A stretch of DNA of 64,000 bases from Methylomonas koyamae (lineage in GTDB: Bacteria > Pseudomonadota > Gammaproteobacteria > Methylococcales > Methylomonadaceae), in the NCBI RefSeq assembly GCF_019669905.1, contig NZ_AP019777.1:4216001-4280000 (forward strand), read 5' to 3'. The translations under genes and the position numbers were made by a program. Below are positions 44,255 to 53,414 of this stretch, one piece after another. The notes below the pieces were generated by a model, which worked only from the letters and a program-made list of their open reading frames with translations, ran no database searches and had not been told where the DNA came from. The first letter of the stretch is position 1, and each line of letters starts with the position of its first letter.

Positions 44255-45184
44255 ATGACTTCCGCCCGACATATCGACTTTCTCAGCAAAAGAAAAATAG
44301 CCTTTTTCTTTTCCGGCAGCCTGCTACTGATTTCGATCATTTCGTTTTTCGCCAAGGGCTTGGATCTGGGCATCGATTTTACCGGCGGCAGCGTCTACGA
44401 GATGCACTACAACCAAGCCGCCGATCTGGACAAGATGCGCGCCACGTTGGAACAGGAAGGTTTCGCCGACGCCAATCTGCAGCATTTCGGCAGCGCGGCG
44501 GACGTGCTGATTCGACTGAAACCGGTAGAGAACATCAGCCAAAAGGAACTTAGCGAAAAAGTCCTGAAAGTCGCCAACAGCAGCCAAGCCCAACCCGGCG
44601 AATTGCGCCGCGTCGAGTTCGTCGGCCCACAAGTCGGCGAAGACCTGATCAACGACGGCGGCTTGGCGCTGCTGTTCGCCTTTATCGGCATCATGGTCTA
44701 CGTCAGCGTTCGCTTCGAGTGGAAACTGTCGCTGAGCGCTATCGCCGCGCTGTTCCACGACACCATCATCACGATGGGCTTTTTCTCGGTGTTCGGCTGG
44801 GAGTTCGACATGACGGTGCTGTCGGCGATTCTGGCGCTGATCGGCTACTCGATCAACGACACCATCGTCGTCTACGACCGGATCCGGGAGACGGTCCACA
44901 CCAGCAGGATCAAGGAATCGATCAACGAAATTGTCAACACCGCGTTGAACGACACGCTGAGCCGAACCATCCTGACTTCTTTAACCGTATTCCTGACCTT
45001 GCTGGCGCTGGCATTTCTGGGCGGCAAGACCATCCACGGCTTCGCCATCGCGATGATGATCGGCGTGGTCAAGGGCACTTATTCCTCGATTTATATCGCC
45101 AGCTCGTTGGCGCTGAGCCTTGGCCTGACCCGCGAAGACTTGATGCCGCCAGCCAAGGACAACGTCGTCGACGACATGCCTTAA
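44255..45184 (+). CDS. secF: Protein translocase subunit SecF
   Basis: 309 residues from the ATG at 44255 with AGGA upstream. Six membrane helices; the SecF hallmarks GLDLGIDFTGGSVYEM (first periplasmic domain), FVGPQVGEDL, GYSINDTIVVYDRIRE and GVVKGTYSSIYIAS are present. SecF normally works in a 1:1 complex with SecD to pull proteins across the membrane by proton motive force. Here no secD or yajC precedes it; the upstream gene is trkH. The SecD partner must be elsewhere in the genome. Confidence 0.95.
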   Translation: MTSARHIDFLSKRKIAFFFSGSLLLISIISFFAKGLDLGIDFTGGSVYEMHYNQAADLDKMRATLEQEGFADANLQHFGSAADVLIRLKPVENISQKELSEKVLKVANSSQAQPGELRRVEFVGPQVGEDLINDGGLALLFAFIGIMVYVSVRFEWKLSLSAIAALFHDTIITMGFFSVFGWEFDMTVLSAILALIGYSINDTIVVYDRIRETVHTSRIKESINEIVNTALNDTLSRTILTSLTVFLTLLALAFLGGKTIHGFAIAMMIGVVKGTYSSIYIASSLALSLGLTREDLMPPAKDNVVDDMP

Positions 45185-45238
45185 TTGGCCGCCTTATTCC
45201 GATTCCCAACTTCGAGCGTACATTCACGGACTAACTTG

Positions 45239-48200
45239 ATGACCCAACAGCTAAATACTCGCGAACTGACTCAACTAACTCTCGGCATCCCCGGCTTCGA
45301 ATACAAAGACCTTTACGACAGCAAACGCCTGGCCGATTTGTTGTCCGTGTTCGACCAATCGGTCAAGCAACACGACTCGGCTCTGTTCGACGAGATCGCC
45401 GCCTACCGCGCTTGCGGCGGCGCCGGCATGAAGCCGGAAGACATATCGGAACTGTTGGTCAGAACGGCGCCGCTGGTCGGCACCTTCGTTGCCAAGCTGT
45501 TCAACGTTGAAGACGTACGCGACCAGCAAATCGGCCATATTCGCGGCGAGTTCGACAGCGTGTTTACTTACCGCACCCAGATCGTCGGCAACCTGGCCAA
45601 ACTGTTCAAAGGCCAAACCATCGACAGTTGGGATATAGCGGCATTGCGCGCTGAAATGGACGGCCTGCTGGCCGCCGCCGGCAAAACTGAGTTGTTCGAC
45701 ACCGATCCGGAGTTGGCGGTTAGTCAATTGGGCGCCGACCTGTGGCGGGCAGCGCAGCAGGAAAACCCCAGCGCGGCAGATGCCGCCGCCTACGATACGG
45801 TTTGTCGCTGGAGCTTTGCCGCCAAACAGGCCCCCGAATTGCAAAGCCTGGTCGCAAAATGGCTGAGCTTTAAAGTCCCGGAAAAAACCAATCTGGAAAA
45901 TCTGGTCGACCACGAAAGCGTGGCGCAAAACGGTTACGACGTTTGGGCTTGCGACGACCACCATCACCGCCGCCGCGACGGCTTCGCCTTGACCGACAAG
46001 CGCTTCAACCAGCGCCAGGCCTTGTACGAAGTCGACCATTGCATCTATTGCCACGACCGCGACAACGACTCCTGCTCGAAGGGCATCAAAAACAAAAAAG
46101 ACGGCACGTTCAAAACCAACCATTTGAACGCGCTGATGACCGGCTGCCCGCTGGAAGAAAAAATTTCCGAAATGCACGTGGTCAAACGCCAGGGCGACAA
46201 CATCGGCGCACTGGCGATGATCATCATCGACAACCCGATGTGCCCCGGCACCGGCCACCGGATTTGCAACGACTGCATGCGCGGCTGCATTTACCAAAAA
46301 ACCGAGGCGGTCAACATCCCGCAAATCGAAACCAACGTGCTGACCGACGTTCTGTTCATGCCCTGGGGTTTCGAGATTTACAGCCTGCTGACCCGCTGGA
46401 ATCCGCTCAACGTCAAGCGCTCCACCGCCCAGCCCTACAACGGCAAAAATGTGCTGGTCGCCGGCATGGGCCCGGCCGGTTACACCTTGGCGCATTACCT
46501 GTTGAACGAAGGCTTTGGTGTGGTTGGTATCGACGCGCTAAAAATCGAGCCATTGCCACTGCATTTGACCGGCGACCGCAATAACCCGCCGCTGCCGATT
46601 ATCGATTTCAAAGATCTGTACGATGACCTGGACAAGCGAGTCATGCTCGGTTTCGGCGGCGTCGCCGAATACGGCATCACCGTGCGTTGGGATAAAAATT
46701 TCCTGAAAGTGATTTACCTGACCCTACTGCGCCGCAGCGCCTTCAAATGTTACGGCGGCGTCCGTTTCGGCGGCACCGTGACGATCGACGAAGCCTGGGA
46801 ATTGGGTTTCGACCACATCGCTATCGCCAGCGGCGCCGGTAAGCCGACGATCATCGATCTGAAAAACAACATGACCCGCGGCATCCGCAAGGCATCGGAC
46901 TTTTTGATGGGCTTGCAATTGACCGGCGCGGCCAAGGAATCGTCGCTGGCCAACCTGCAACTGCGCTTGCCGGCCGGCGTGATCGGCGGCGGCTTGACCG
47001 CTATCGACACCTGCACCGAAGCCTTGGCTTACTATCCGTTGCAAGTCAGCAAAATTCTGCACCGCTACGAAAAACTGTCAGCCAAATATGGCGAAGCCGA
47101 AGTCCGCCGCCGTTACGACGCCGAAGAACTGGAAATCCTCGAAGAATTCCTGGCTCACGGCCGTGTCATCGAACAAGAACGGCAGCGCGCCGCCGCAGCC
47201 GGCGAAACTCCGAATTTCCTGCCATTCCTGAAACAATGGGGCGGCGTGACGCTGTTCTACCGTAAAGGCATCAAGGACTCGCCAGCCTACCGGCAGAACC
47301 ACGAAGAGATTCACGAAGCTTTGTCCGAAGGCATTTTCCTAGCGGAGGGCATGAGCCCGCTGGAAGCGATCGAAGACCAGTACGGCCACCTGAAAGCCGT
47401 CCGTTTCGAGAAACTGACCGAGCAGGAAGGCCGCTGGCGTAAAACCGACGAAGTCGAAGTAAGCCTACGCGGCTTGTTCATCGCCGCCGGCACCGCACCG
47501 AACACGATCTACCAATCCGAGCATCCGCGCACTTTCGCGATGGAAGGCAAATTCTACAAACGCCACGAACCGGACTGGTTGGACGGCAAAGCGCAACTGG
47601 CGCCGATGGCCGACGACGCCCAAGTCAAGGTCGGCAAACCGGCGCCGTTTACCTCCTACCAAAGCGAAGGCCGCTACATCACCTTCTACGGCGACAACCA
47701 CCCGGTTTACGCCGGCAACGTGGTTAAAGCGATGGCCAGCGCCAAAGACGGTTATCCGTATATCGTCAAATTGTTCGCCAACGAACTGGCTGCGCTCGAC
47801 CCGGCCCAACAAAGCCAACGCGACGCCCAACTGCACGGCTTGCAAGACAAACTGGACGAGTTGTTTTTGGCCCGTGTTGTCGAAGTCAATCGCCTGACGC
47901 CGACCATTATCGAAGTGGTGATCAAGGCCCCGGCAGCGGCCAAGCATTTCGAACCCGGCCAATTCTATCGGGTACAGAATTACGAATCGCTGGCCCCGGT
48001 GGTCGAAGGCACCACGCTGGCCGCGGAAGGCTTGGCGTTGACCGGCGCCTGGGTTGACAAAGAAAAAGGCCTGGTATCCTTGATTGCATTGGAAATGGGC
48101 AGTTCCAGCCGCCTGTGCGCGACCTGGAAACCCGGCGATCCGTTGGTGTTGATGGGCGTCACCGGCGCTCCGACCGAAATTCCGACCGGCAAAACCGTAT

Positions 48201-48838
48201 TGCTGCTGGGCGGCGGTTTGGGCAACGCGGTACTGTTCTCGATCGGCAAGGCCATGCGCGCCGCCGGCAATAAAGTGTTGTACTTCGCCGGTTACCGCAA
48301 CCGTATCGACTTGTTCAAGGTGCCGGAAATCGAGGAAGCGTCCGACGTCATCGTCTGGGCCGTCGATAACATACCGGGCAACGACGCGATTCCAGTGACC
48401 CGGCCGCAGGACAAGACCTTCGTCGGCAACATCGTCGAAGCGATGGTCGCCTACGCCGAAGGCCAATTAGGCGAAACCACGCTGAAATTGCAGGATGTCG
48501 ACCATCTGATCGTGATCGGCTCAGACCGCATGATGGCAGCGGTCAAAGCGGCGCGCTTCGCAGCGCTGAAACCGTATTTGAAGACCGACCACGAAGCGGT
48601 CGGCTCGATCAACTCGCCGATGCAGTGCATGATGAAAGGGGTCTGCGCGCAGTGCTTGTGCAAGCACGTCGATCCGGAAAGCGGCGAGGAAAGCTTCATG
48701 TATTCCTGTTACAACCAGGACCAAGCCTTGGACTACGTGGACTTTCCGAATTTGAACGCCCGCTTACGGCAAAATACCGTGCAGGAAAAACTGTCGTCGT
48801 TGTGGTTGACTTACTTGCTGGAAGCGGCCGGTAACTAA
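45239..48838 (+). CDS. Fused NfnB/GltD-like and NfnA/PyrK-like flavoprotein
   Basis: 1,199 residues from the ATG at 45239. Residues 1 to about 240 are helical and unassigned. About 270-365 hold an Fe-S module of GltD/NfnB type: HCIYCHDRDNDSC, TGCPLEEKI, CPGTGHRICNDCMRGC. Next comes an FAD-binding Rossmann motif (NVLVAGMGPAGYTLAHYL), then an NAD(P) motif (PAGVIGGGLTAIDTCTEAL). After about residue 870 follows a PyrK/NfnA-like FNR domain (PGQFYRVQNYE, TVLLLGGGLGNAVLFSIG) and a Cys cluster CMMKGVCAQCLC...C. The order suggests a one-chain NADH-dependent ferredoxin:NADP+ oxidoreductase-like electron-transfer enzyme. Direction and partners are unknown. Confidence 0.8.
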   Translation: MTQQLNTRELTQLTLGIPGFEYKDLYDSKRLADLLSVFDQSVKQHDSALFDEIAAYRACGGAGMKPEDISELLVRTAPLVGTFVAKLFNVEDVRDQQIGHIRGEFDSVFTYRTQIVGNLAKLFKGQTIDSWDIAALRAEMDGLLAAAGKTELFDTDPELAVSQLGADLWRAAQQENPSAADAAAYDTVCRWSFAAKQAPELQSLVAKWLSFKVPEKTNLENLVDHESVAQNGYDVWACDDHHHRRRDGFALTDKRFNQRQALYEVDHCIYCHDRDNDSCSKGIKNKKDGTFKTNHLNALMTGCPLEEKISEMHVVKRQGDNIGALAMIIIDNPMCPGTGHRICNDCMRGCIYQKTEAVNIPQIETNVLTDVLFMPWGFEIYSLLTRWNPLNVKRSTAQPYNGKNVLVAGMGPAGYTLAHYLLNEGFGVVGIDALKIEPLPLHLTGDRNNPPLPIIDFKDLYDDLDKRVMLGFGGVAEYGITVRWDKNFLKVIYLTLLRRSAFKCYGGVRFGGTVTIDEAWELGFDHIAIASGAGKPTIIDLKNNMTRGIRKASDFLMGLQLTGAAKESSLANLQLRLPAGVIGGGLTAIDTCTEALAYYPLQVSKILHRYEKLSAKYGEAEVRRRYDAEELEILEEFLAHGRVIEQERQRAAAAGETPNFLPFLKQWGGVTLFYRKGIKDSPAYRQNHEEIHEALSEGIFLAEGMSPLEAIEDQYGHLKAVRFEKLTEQEGRWRKTDEVEVSLRGLFIAAGTAPNTIYQSEHPRTFAMEGKFYKRHEPDWLDGKAQLAPMADDAQVKVGKPAPFTSYQSEGRYITFYGDNHPVYAGNVVKAMASAKDGYPYIVKLFANELAALDPAQQSQRDAQLHGLQDKLDELFLARVVEVNRLTPTIIEVVIKAPAAAKHFEPGQFYRVQNYESLAPVVEGTTLAAEGLALTGAWVDKEKGLVSLIALEMGSSSRLCATWKPGDPLVLMGVTGAPTEIPTGKTVLLLGGGLGNAVLFSIGKAMRAAGNKVLYFAGYRNRIDLFKVPEIEEASDVIVWAVDNIPGNDAIPVTRPQDKTFVGNIVEAMVAYAEGQLGETTLKLQDVDHLIVIGSDRMMAAVKAARFAALKPYLKTDHEAVGSINSPMQCMMKGVCAQCLCKHVDPESGEESFMYSCYNQDQALDYVDFPNLNARLRQNTVQEKLSSLWLTYLLEAAGN

Positions 48839-48853
48839 ACCTTTACAACATAA

Positions 48854-48886
48854 GCCCGCATTCCGGCTCCGGCTGGAAACGCGGGC
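48854..48886 (+). terminator. Hairpin after the fused flavoprotein gene
   Basis: GCCCGC (48854) and GCGGGC (48881-48886) pair, with TTCC/GGAA extending the stem, 16 bp after the stop codon. No T-run follows, so it is a weak or factor-dependent terminator candidate. Confidence 0.4.
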
Positions 48887-48956
48887 CGCTTTCGCGGCTA
48901 AGGAACTCGGTACCGCCGCGACAGTCTGGGCTTCAAATTCTGAAAGGAGTTCGCTC

Positions 48957-50393
48957 GTGTTACTACGTATTTCGTTGTTTCTGCTATTTGCTTGCTCGCC
49001 AACCCTAGTTTGGGCCAGCAACGAACCCACCGCCTCCCATGTACTCGATTTGACCCACCACTGGGTAGGCTACCTCGCCATTTGCATTTTCTCGCTGGCC
49101 TACACCTTGGCTATGACCGAGGAAGTCACGGAATTAAACAAATCCAAACCGATGGTGCTCGCGGCGAGCTTGATCTGGGCGTTTATCGCCGGCGTCTACG
49201 TTAACGGCGGCATGCGCGAGGAGGCCGGTCAAGCCTTTCGCGCCGCGCTGATCGGCTACGCCGAGCTGTTTTTGTTCATTATGGTGTCGATGGCCTATTT
49301 GAACGCGATGGAAAATCGCGGGGTGTTCGATAATTTGCGGGTCTGGCTGCTGAGCAAAGGCTTCAGCTACCGCAAACTATTCTGGATAACCGGATTCATG
49401 TCGTTTTTCATGTCGTCGGTGTGCAATAACCTGACGACAGCGCTGTTGATGGGTGCCGTCATCATGGCAATGGGCAAGGACAACCGGCGCTTCGTGACAC
49501 TGGCGTCGATCAATGTCGTGGTGGCGACCAACGCCGGCGGCTCGTTCAGCCCGTTCGGCGATATAACCACGCTGCTGGTCTGGCAGAGCGGCGTGGTGCC
49601 GTTCGCCGATTTCTTCTCGCTGTTCATCCCGGCAATCGTCAATTTTGCGTTGCCGGCTATCGTCATGCATTTCTGGATTCCGCGCGAATTTCCGGCCGCA
49701 GTGGGCAAAGCGCCGACCATGAAGCGCGGCGCGCTGGCGATGATCGTCCTGTTTTTGTTGACCATCATCACCGCAGTCTGCTTCGAGAATTTCCTGAAAT
49801 TACCGCCCGCCGCAGGCATGTTGGCCGGCCTGACTTATCTGAAATTTCTCGGTTATTACCTGCAAAAAACTGAAGACAAGAGCAAAGGCAGCGATTTTGC
49901 CCACGTTTACAAGCTGTTTCAGGTTGAGTTGCCGGCCACGCAGCAAAACCAAAGTTTCGACGTATTCAAGAGCGTCGCCCACCTGGAATGGGACACCTTG
50001 CTGTTTTTCTACGGCGTCATGATGAGCGTCGGCGGTTTGAGTTTCATCGGTTATTTGACGATGGCCTCCAACGTGCTTTACATCGGCATGGACCCGACGA
50101 TTGCCAACATTCTGGTCGGCATTTTTTCCGCCTTCATCGATAACGGCACGATTATGTTTGCGGTACTGACAATGCACCCGGACATCTCGCAAGGCCAATG
50201 GCTGTTGGTGACGTTGACCGCCGGCGTCGGCGGCAGCCTGTTGGCGATCGGGTCGGCAGCCGGCGTCGGCCTGATGGGGCAAATGAAGGGTATTTATACC
50301 TTTAGCAGCCATTTGAAATGGATGCCGGTGATATTACTGGGCTTCTTCGGCAGTATCGCCGCCCATTTCCTGCTCAACGGCCATTATTTCTGA
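48957..50393 (+). CDS. nhaD: Na+/H+ antiporter NhaD
   Basis: 478 residues with a GTG start and AAAGGAGT ribosome-binding site. A signal-like N-terminus (LLRISLFLLFACSPTLVWAS) precedes about 12 membrane helices. Conserved ion-transporter blocks: MSSVCNNLTTALLMGAVIMA, NAGGSFSPFGDITTLLVW, FIDNGTIMFAVLTM and GGSLLAIGSAAGVGLMG. NhaD belongs to the IT superfamily and exports Na+ or Li+ at alkaline pH. Length and motifs are normal. Confidence 0.93.
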   Translation: MLLRISLFLLFACSPTLVWASNEPTASHVLDLTHHWVGYLAICIFSLAYTLAMTEEVTELNKSKPMVLAASLIWAFIAGVYVNGGMREEAGQAFRAALIGYAELFLFIMVSMAYLNAMENRGVFDNLRVWLLSKGFSYRKLFWITGFMSFFMSSVCNNLTTALLMGAVIMAMGKDNRRFVTLASINVVVATNAGGSFSPFGDITTLLVWQSGVVPFADFFSLFIPAIVNFALPAIVMHFWIPREFPAAVGKAPTMKRGALAMIVLFLLTIITAVCFENFLKLPPAAGMLAGLTYLKFLGYYLQKTEDKSKGSDFAHVYKLFQVELPATQQNQSFDVFKSVAHLEWDTLLFFYGVMMSVGGLSFIGYLTMASNVLYIGMDPTIANILVGIFSAFIDNGTIMFAVLTMHPDISQGQWLLVTLTAGVGGSLLAIGSAAGVGLMGQMKGIYTFSSHLKWMPVILLGFFGSIAAHFLLNGHYF

Positions 50394-50401
50394 GCCACAA
50401 T

Positions 50402-50423
50402 CGGCAGCAAGGGATTGCTGCCC
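50402..50423 (+). terminator. Hairpin after nhaD
   Basis: GGCAGCAA and TTGCTGCC form a perfect 8-bp stem around GGGA, 9 bp after the nhaD stop. A GC-rich, T-poor sequence follows, so termination is plausible but unproven. Confidence 0.45.
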
Positions 50424-50652
50424 GTTAGGGCAATTGCCAAAAACATCGGATTTGTATCGCTTTTTGCAACACGTCATTTGGCGCTAGCTTCCGCCGCCGC
50501 CAGCCGCCCCTGCCGGACGCACCGAAAGAATATTTATTTATTTTTCAAAGCGTTAAACCCAGCCCATCTTACCAAAACCGTCTCCCGCCGCCTGCAACTG
50601 CCGCTAACATTCGGCAGGCCCGCCATATGCCAGGCAAAAATCGCTTTACTTT

Positions 50653-50822
50653 TTGTGGATAGCCGCAGCGAGCCATGTATAATGCAACCGATTTAGCTCG
50701 GTATCGTTGTCGCTTTTCAAGCTCGCAATAGGATCAACAAACTTTGTTTTCCGCTTACCCGCTTTAGTCACAAACCCTAGTTACAAACCAGCGAATAGCA
50801 CTTTATAAAGCAAGAGAAATTT
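50653..50822 (+). promoter_or_regulatory. Promoter and long 5' leader of the cold-shock gene
   Basis: A TATAAT box at 50678-50683 with a poor TTGTGG -35 at 50653 (19-bp spacer) would start transcription near 50690, leaving a leader of about 130 nt before the ATG at 50823, as in cspA-type genes whose leader folds in a temperature-dependent way. The preceding stretch 50424-50652 holds nothing recognisable. GAGAAA precedes the start codon. Confidence 0.45.
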
Positions 50823-51032
50823 ATGTCAGTTCAAGTAGAAGGCAAAGTTAAATGGTTCAACGATGAAAAAGGTTTCGGCTTCATCGAACAAGAGGGCGGC
50901 AAAGACGTGTTTGTGCATTTCAGCGCAATCAATGGCAGCGGCCGCAGAACTTTGAAAGAAGGCCAAAAAGTCACGATGGAAGTGACCAACGGCCAAAAAG
51001 GCCCGCAAGCGGAAAACGTTACTCCGTTATAA
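50823..51032 (+). CDS. Cold-shock domain protein
   Basis: 69-residue CspA-family single-strand nucleic acid-binding protein (RNA chaperone). RNP1 KGFGFIEQ and RNP2 VFVHFSAI are intact, with the starting [11 protein letters not shown]. Monocistronic: own promoter with long leader and an intrinsic terminator 9 bp after the stop. Confidence 0.95.
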   Translation: MSVQVEGKVKWFNDEKGFGFIEQEGGKDVFVHFSAINGSGRRTLKEGQKVTMEVTNGQKGPQAENVTPL

Positions 51033-51040
51033 ATCCGATA

Positions 51041-51069
51041 AAAAAACCGCCTCACCAGCGGCTTTTTTG
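51041..51069. terminator. Bidirectional intrinsic terminator
   Basis: AAAAAACCGC-CTCACCA-GCGGCTTTTTT: the stem is flanked by A and T runs, so it can stop the cold-shock transcript from the left and the rimO transcript from the right; the rimO stop codon is at 51070-51072. Confidence 0.85.
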
Positions 51070-52380
51070 TTAGACCAGTCTGGCCCAAAGGTCGTATTCG
51101 TCGGCGTCCTCGATTTCGACGTCGACGAATTCCCCGACCTGAAGATGGCTGGCGCCATCAATGAACACCTGTCCGTCGATTTCGGGGGCGTCGCTTCTGC
51201 TGCGTGCCACCGCGCCTTCTTCGACCACTTCGTCGACCAACACGATCTCCCGACTGCCTATCCGCCGCTTTAAGCGTTCGGCACTGATTACAGCCTGATG
51301 CTCCATGAAACGCGCCAACCGCTCCTGCTTAACTTCTTCCGCCACCGCATCCGGTAACGCGTTTGCCGCCGCACCCTTGACCGGCGAATAAGCAAAACAA
51401 CCGACTCGGTCCATTTGCGCTTCCGTCAAAAACTGCAATAGCTCTTCGAATTCCTGCTCGGTTTCGCCGGGGAAACCGACGATAAACGTACTGCGTATGG
51501 TTAAATCCGGACAAATTTCGCGCCAGACACGAATGCGCTCCAGATTGTTTTCCGCTGCGGCCGGCCGCTTCATCAACTTCAAAATCCGGCTGCTGGCGTG
51601 TTGAAACGGGATATCCAGGTACGGCAGGATTTTCCCGTCGGCCATCAGCGGCACGACGTCGTCGACATGCGGATAGGGATAGACGTAATGCATCCGCACC
51701 CAAATCCCGAGCTCGCCCAAGGCCGCCGCCAAATCTTTGAAGCGGGTTTGGTAGTCGCGGCCACGCCACGACCGGCTTTGGTAGTGCAAATCCAAACCGT
51801 AAGCACTGGTGTCCTGCGACACGATCAATAGCTCTTTAACGCCCGCGCCAGCCAGCTTCTCGGCCTCGACCATCACATCGTCGAGCGGCCTGCTGACCAG
51901 GTCGCCACGCATCGACGGAATGATGCAAAAGGTACAACGGTGGTTGCAGCCTTCCGAAATCTTCAAGTAGGCATAATGCTTGGGCGTCAATTTAATGCCT
52001 TGCGGCGGCAACAGCTCCAGGAAGGGATTGTGCGCCGGCGGCAAATGTTCGTGCACGGCTTCCAGCACTTCGTCGGTGGCGTGAGCGCCGGTGATTTTCA
52101 GCACTTGCGGATGCCGCGCCAGAATTTCGTCCTGCCGCGCGCCTAGACAACCGGTGACGATAACCTTACCGTTTTCGGCCAGGGCTTCGCCGATGCTGTC
52201 CAGCGACTCTTCCACCGCCGCATCGATAAAACCGCACGTATTGACGATGACCAGATCGGAATCCTTGTAATTCGGCGACACCTGGTAACCCTCGGTGCGT
52301 AAGCGGGTCAGAATCTGTTCGCTATCGACCAGGGCTTTCGGACACCCCAAACTAATAAAACCAACACGCGGATTACTCAT
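51070..52380 (-). CDS. rimO: Ribosomal protein S12 methylthiotransferase
   Basis: Radical-SAM enzyme that adds a methylthio group to Asp88 of ribosomal protein S12. 436 residues from the ATG at 52380. N-terminal UPF0004 domain Cys: [34 protein letters not shown]. Radical SAM motif CNHRCTFC with IPSMRG after it. C-terminal TRAM domain ([20 protein letters not shown] to the end). 18 bp after tusE, same strand. Confidence 0.96.
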   Translation of the reverse strand: MSNPRVGFISLGCPKALVDSEQILTRLRTEGYQVSPNYKDSDLVIVNTCGFIDAAVEESLDSIGEALAENGKVIVTGCLGARQDEILARHPQVLKITGAHATDEVLEAVHEHLPPAHNPFLELLPPQGIKLTPKHYAYLKISEGCNHRCTFCIIPSMRGDLVSRPLDDVMVEAEKLAGAGVKELLIVSQDTSAYGLDLHYQSRSWRGRDYQTRFKDLAAALGELGIWVRMHYVYPYPHVDDVVPLMADGKILPYLDIPFQHASSRILKLMKRPAAAENNLERIRVWREICPDLTIRSTFIVGFPGETEQEFEELLQFLTEAQMDRVGCFAYSPVKGAAANALPDAVAEEVKQERLARFMEHQAVISAERLKRRIGSREIVLVDEVVEEGAVARSRSDAPEIDGQVFIDGASHLQVGEFVDVEIEDADEYDLWARLV

Positions 52381-52398
52381 CAAATTCTCTCGAAAACG

Positions 52399-52728
52399 TT
52401 ATAAACAGGTAGGCGGCTTCGGCAAGCCGGCAATTTTGCAGGCGTATTTCAGCGGACCTTTGGGAAATAGTTTTTGCAGATAACGGCTGTTGCCTTTGTC
52501 TTCGCCGAATTGTTTACGCACCGCGGCGACAAACATCCTGGCGTTGGGCAAATGCTTAAAGCGCGCGTAGTAGTCGCGAATGAAATACAGGATCTCCCAA
52601 TGGGCATCCTCCAGCTCCAAGGCCTCGGCCAGCGCCAACGCCTTGGCGACGTTTGGATTCCACTGCCCCGGGTCGCGCAAAAAACCGTCTTCCGTGGTTT
52701 CCAAATCCGCGCCGTCGTGTATCAACAC
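52399..52728 (-). CDS. tusE: TusE/DsrC-family sulfur-relay protein
   Basis: 109 residues from a GTG at 52728, chosen because MLIHDGADLETTEDGFL matches the start of E. coli TusE. Family blocks: HWEILYFIRDYYARF, FGEDKGNSRYLQKLFPKGP. The C-terminus ACKIAGLPKPPTCL carries the penultimate Cys108 plus a second Cys97, 11 residues earlier; TusE of E. coli has Thr there, whereas DsrC of sulfur oxidisers and sulfate reducers has both. Likely acts in the 2-thiouridine relay from tusB, but dithiol DsrC-like chemistry is possible. Overlaps tusB by 7 bp. Confidence 0.88.
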   Translation of the reverse strand: MLIHDGADLETTEDGFLRDPGQWNPNVAKALALAEALELEDAHWEILYFIRDYYARFKHLPNARMFVAAVRKQFGEDKGNSRYLQKLFPKGPLKYACKIAGLPKPPTCL

Positions 52729-53015
52729 CAGGAATGGATCGCCGGATGCTTGACGGTTAACTCGACCAAGCCGGCGTAGTCTATCGCTTCGATCCCGGGC
52801 AACAAGCGATCCGCCGCCAAGCCGTGAGCCGCGACCATATCCCGCATCGCATACAACTTGCAGGATCGATCCAATGCCCGTTGCAACAAGCGGTTATCCC
52901 GGTGGCCGCGCAACGCACTACAGACCGTGGCATCCAGCAGCACGATCTCGTCGCCCGGCGCCATTCTCTCGAATAGCTCGGCCTGCAGCGGCGCTTGCGA
53001 CAACAAATGCAACAT
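52722..53015 (-). CDS. tusB: TusB/DsrH-family sulfur-relay protein
   Basis: 97 residues. MLHLLSQAPLQAELFERMAP start, DEIVLLDATVCSAL with the family Cys position, and the C-terminal AIHSWC typical of TusB/DsrH. In E. coli TusB forms a hexamer with TusC and TusD and passes persulfide sulfur to TusE for tRNA 2-thiouridine. No tusC or tusD gene lies in the window. Start shares one base with the stop of the SMR exporter gene (TGATG). Confidence 0.85.
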   Translation of the reverse strand: MLHLLSQAPLQAELFERMAPGDEIVLLDATVCSALRGHRDNRLLQRALDRSCKLYAMRDMVAAHGLAADRLLPGIEAIDYAGLVELTVKHPAIHSWC

Positions 53016-53335
53016 CACTCGGCGTGGGTCAATTTCAGGCCGACGATGCCCACGACAATAAACATAATCGACGCCAGCCGCACCCAGTCGGCCGGCTCCT
53101 TGAACCACACCACGCCGATCACGGCGACCCCGACCGCGCCCATGCCGGTCCACACCGCGTAGGCGGTTCCCAACGGCAAAGTGCGGATAGCCAACATCAA
53201 CAAATAAAAACTGCCGATACCGGAGATCCCGGTCACCACGCTCGGCCACAGCTTGGTAAAGCCATCGTTAAACTTCAGACTTACCGCAAACACGATTTCC
53301 GAACAACCCGCGGCCAACAATAGCAACCAACCCAT
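53015..53335 (-). CDS. gdx: SMR transporter, Gdx/SugE guanidinium-exporter type
   Basis: 106 residues, four membrane helices. The central Glu is in WLLLLAAGCSEIVFAVSLK (Glu14-like), and TLPLGTAYAVWTGMGAVG matches the Gdx/SugE subgroup rather than EmrE. Members export guanidinium in exchange for protons. The ATG at 53335 has AGGGG upstream. No guanidine riboswitch is recognisable in the 79-bp gap to ycgR. It heads a series with tusB, tusE and rimO. Confidence 0.88.
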   Translation of the reverse strand: MGWLLLLAAGCSEIVFAVSLKFNDGFTKLWPSVVTGISGIGSFYLLMLAIRTLPLGTAYAVWTGMGAVGVAVIGVVWFKEPADWVRLASIMFIVVGIVGLKLTHAE

Positions 53336-53414
53336 CAAAACCCCTGCCTTTGGACTATAATCGCCGTTATTTTACAATAGCGCTTTCCGCAAACTGCAAT
53401 ATTTAGCAACCTTA

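Noticed and set aside
53336..53414. Guanidine riboswitch before the Gdx/SugE gene
   Set aside because: The 79-bp gap is too short for a guanidine-I aptamer and shows no paired ACGR hairpin loops of the type II motif.
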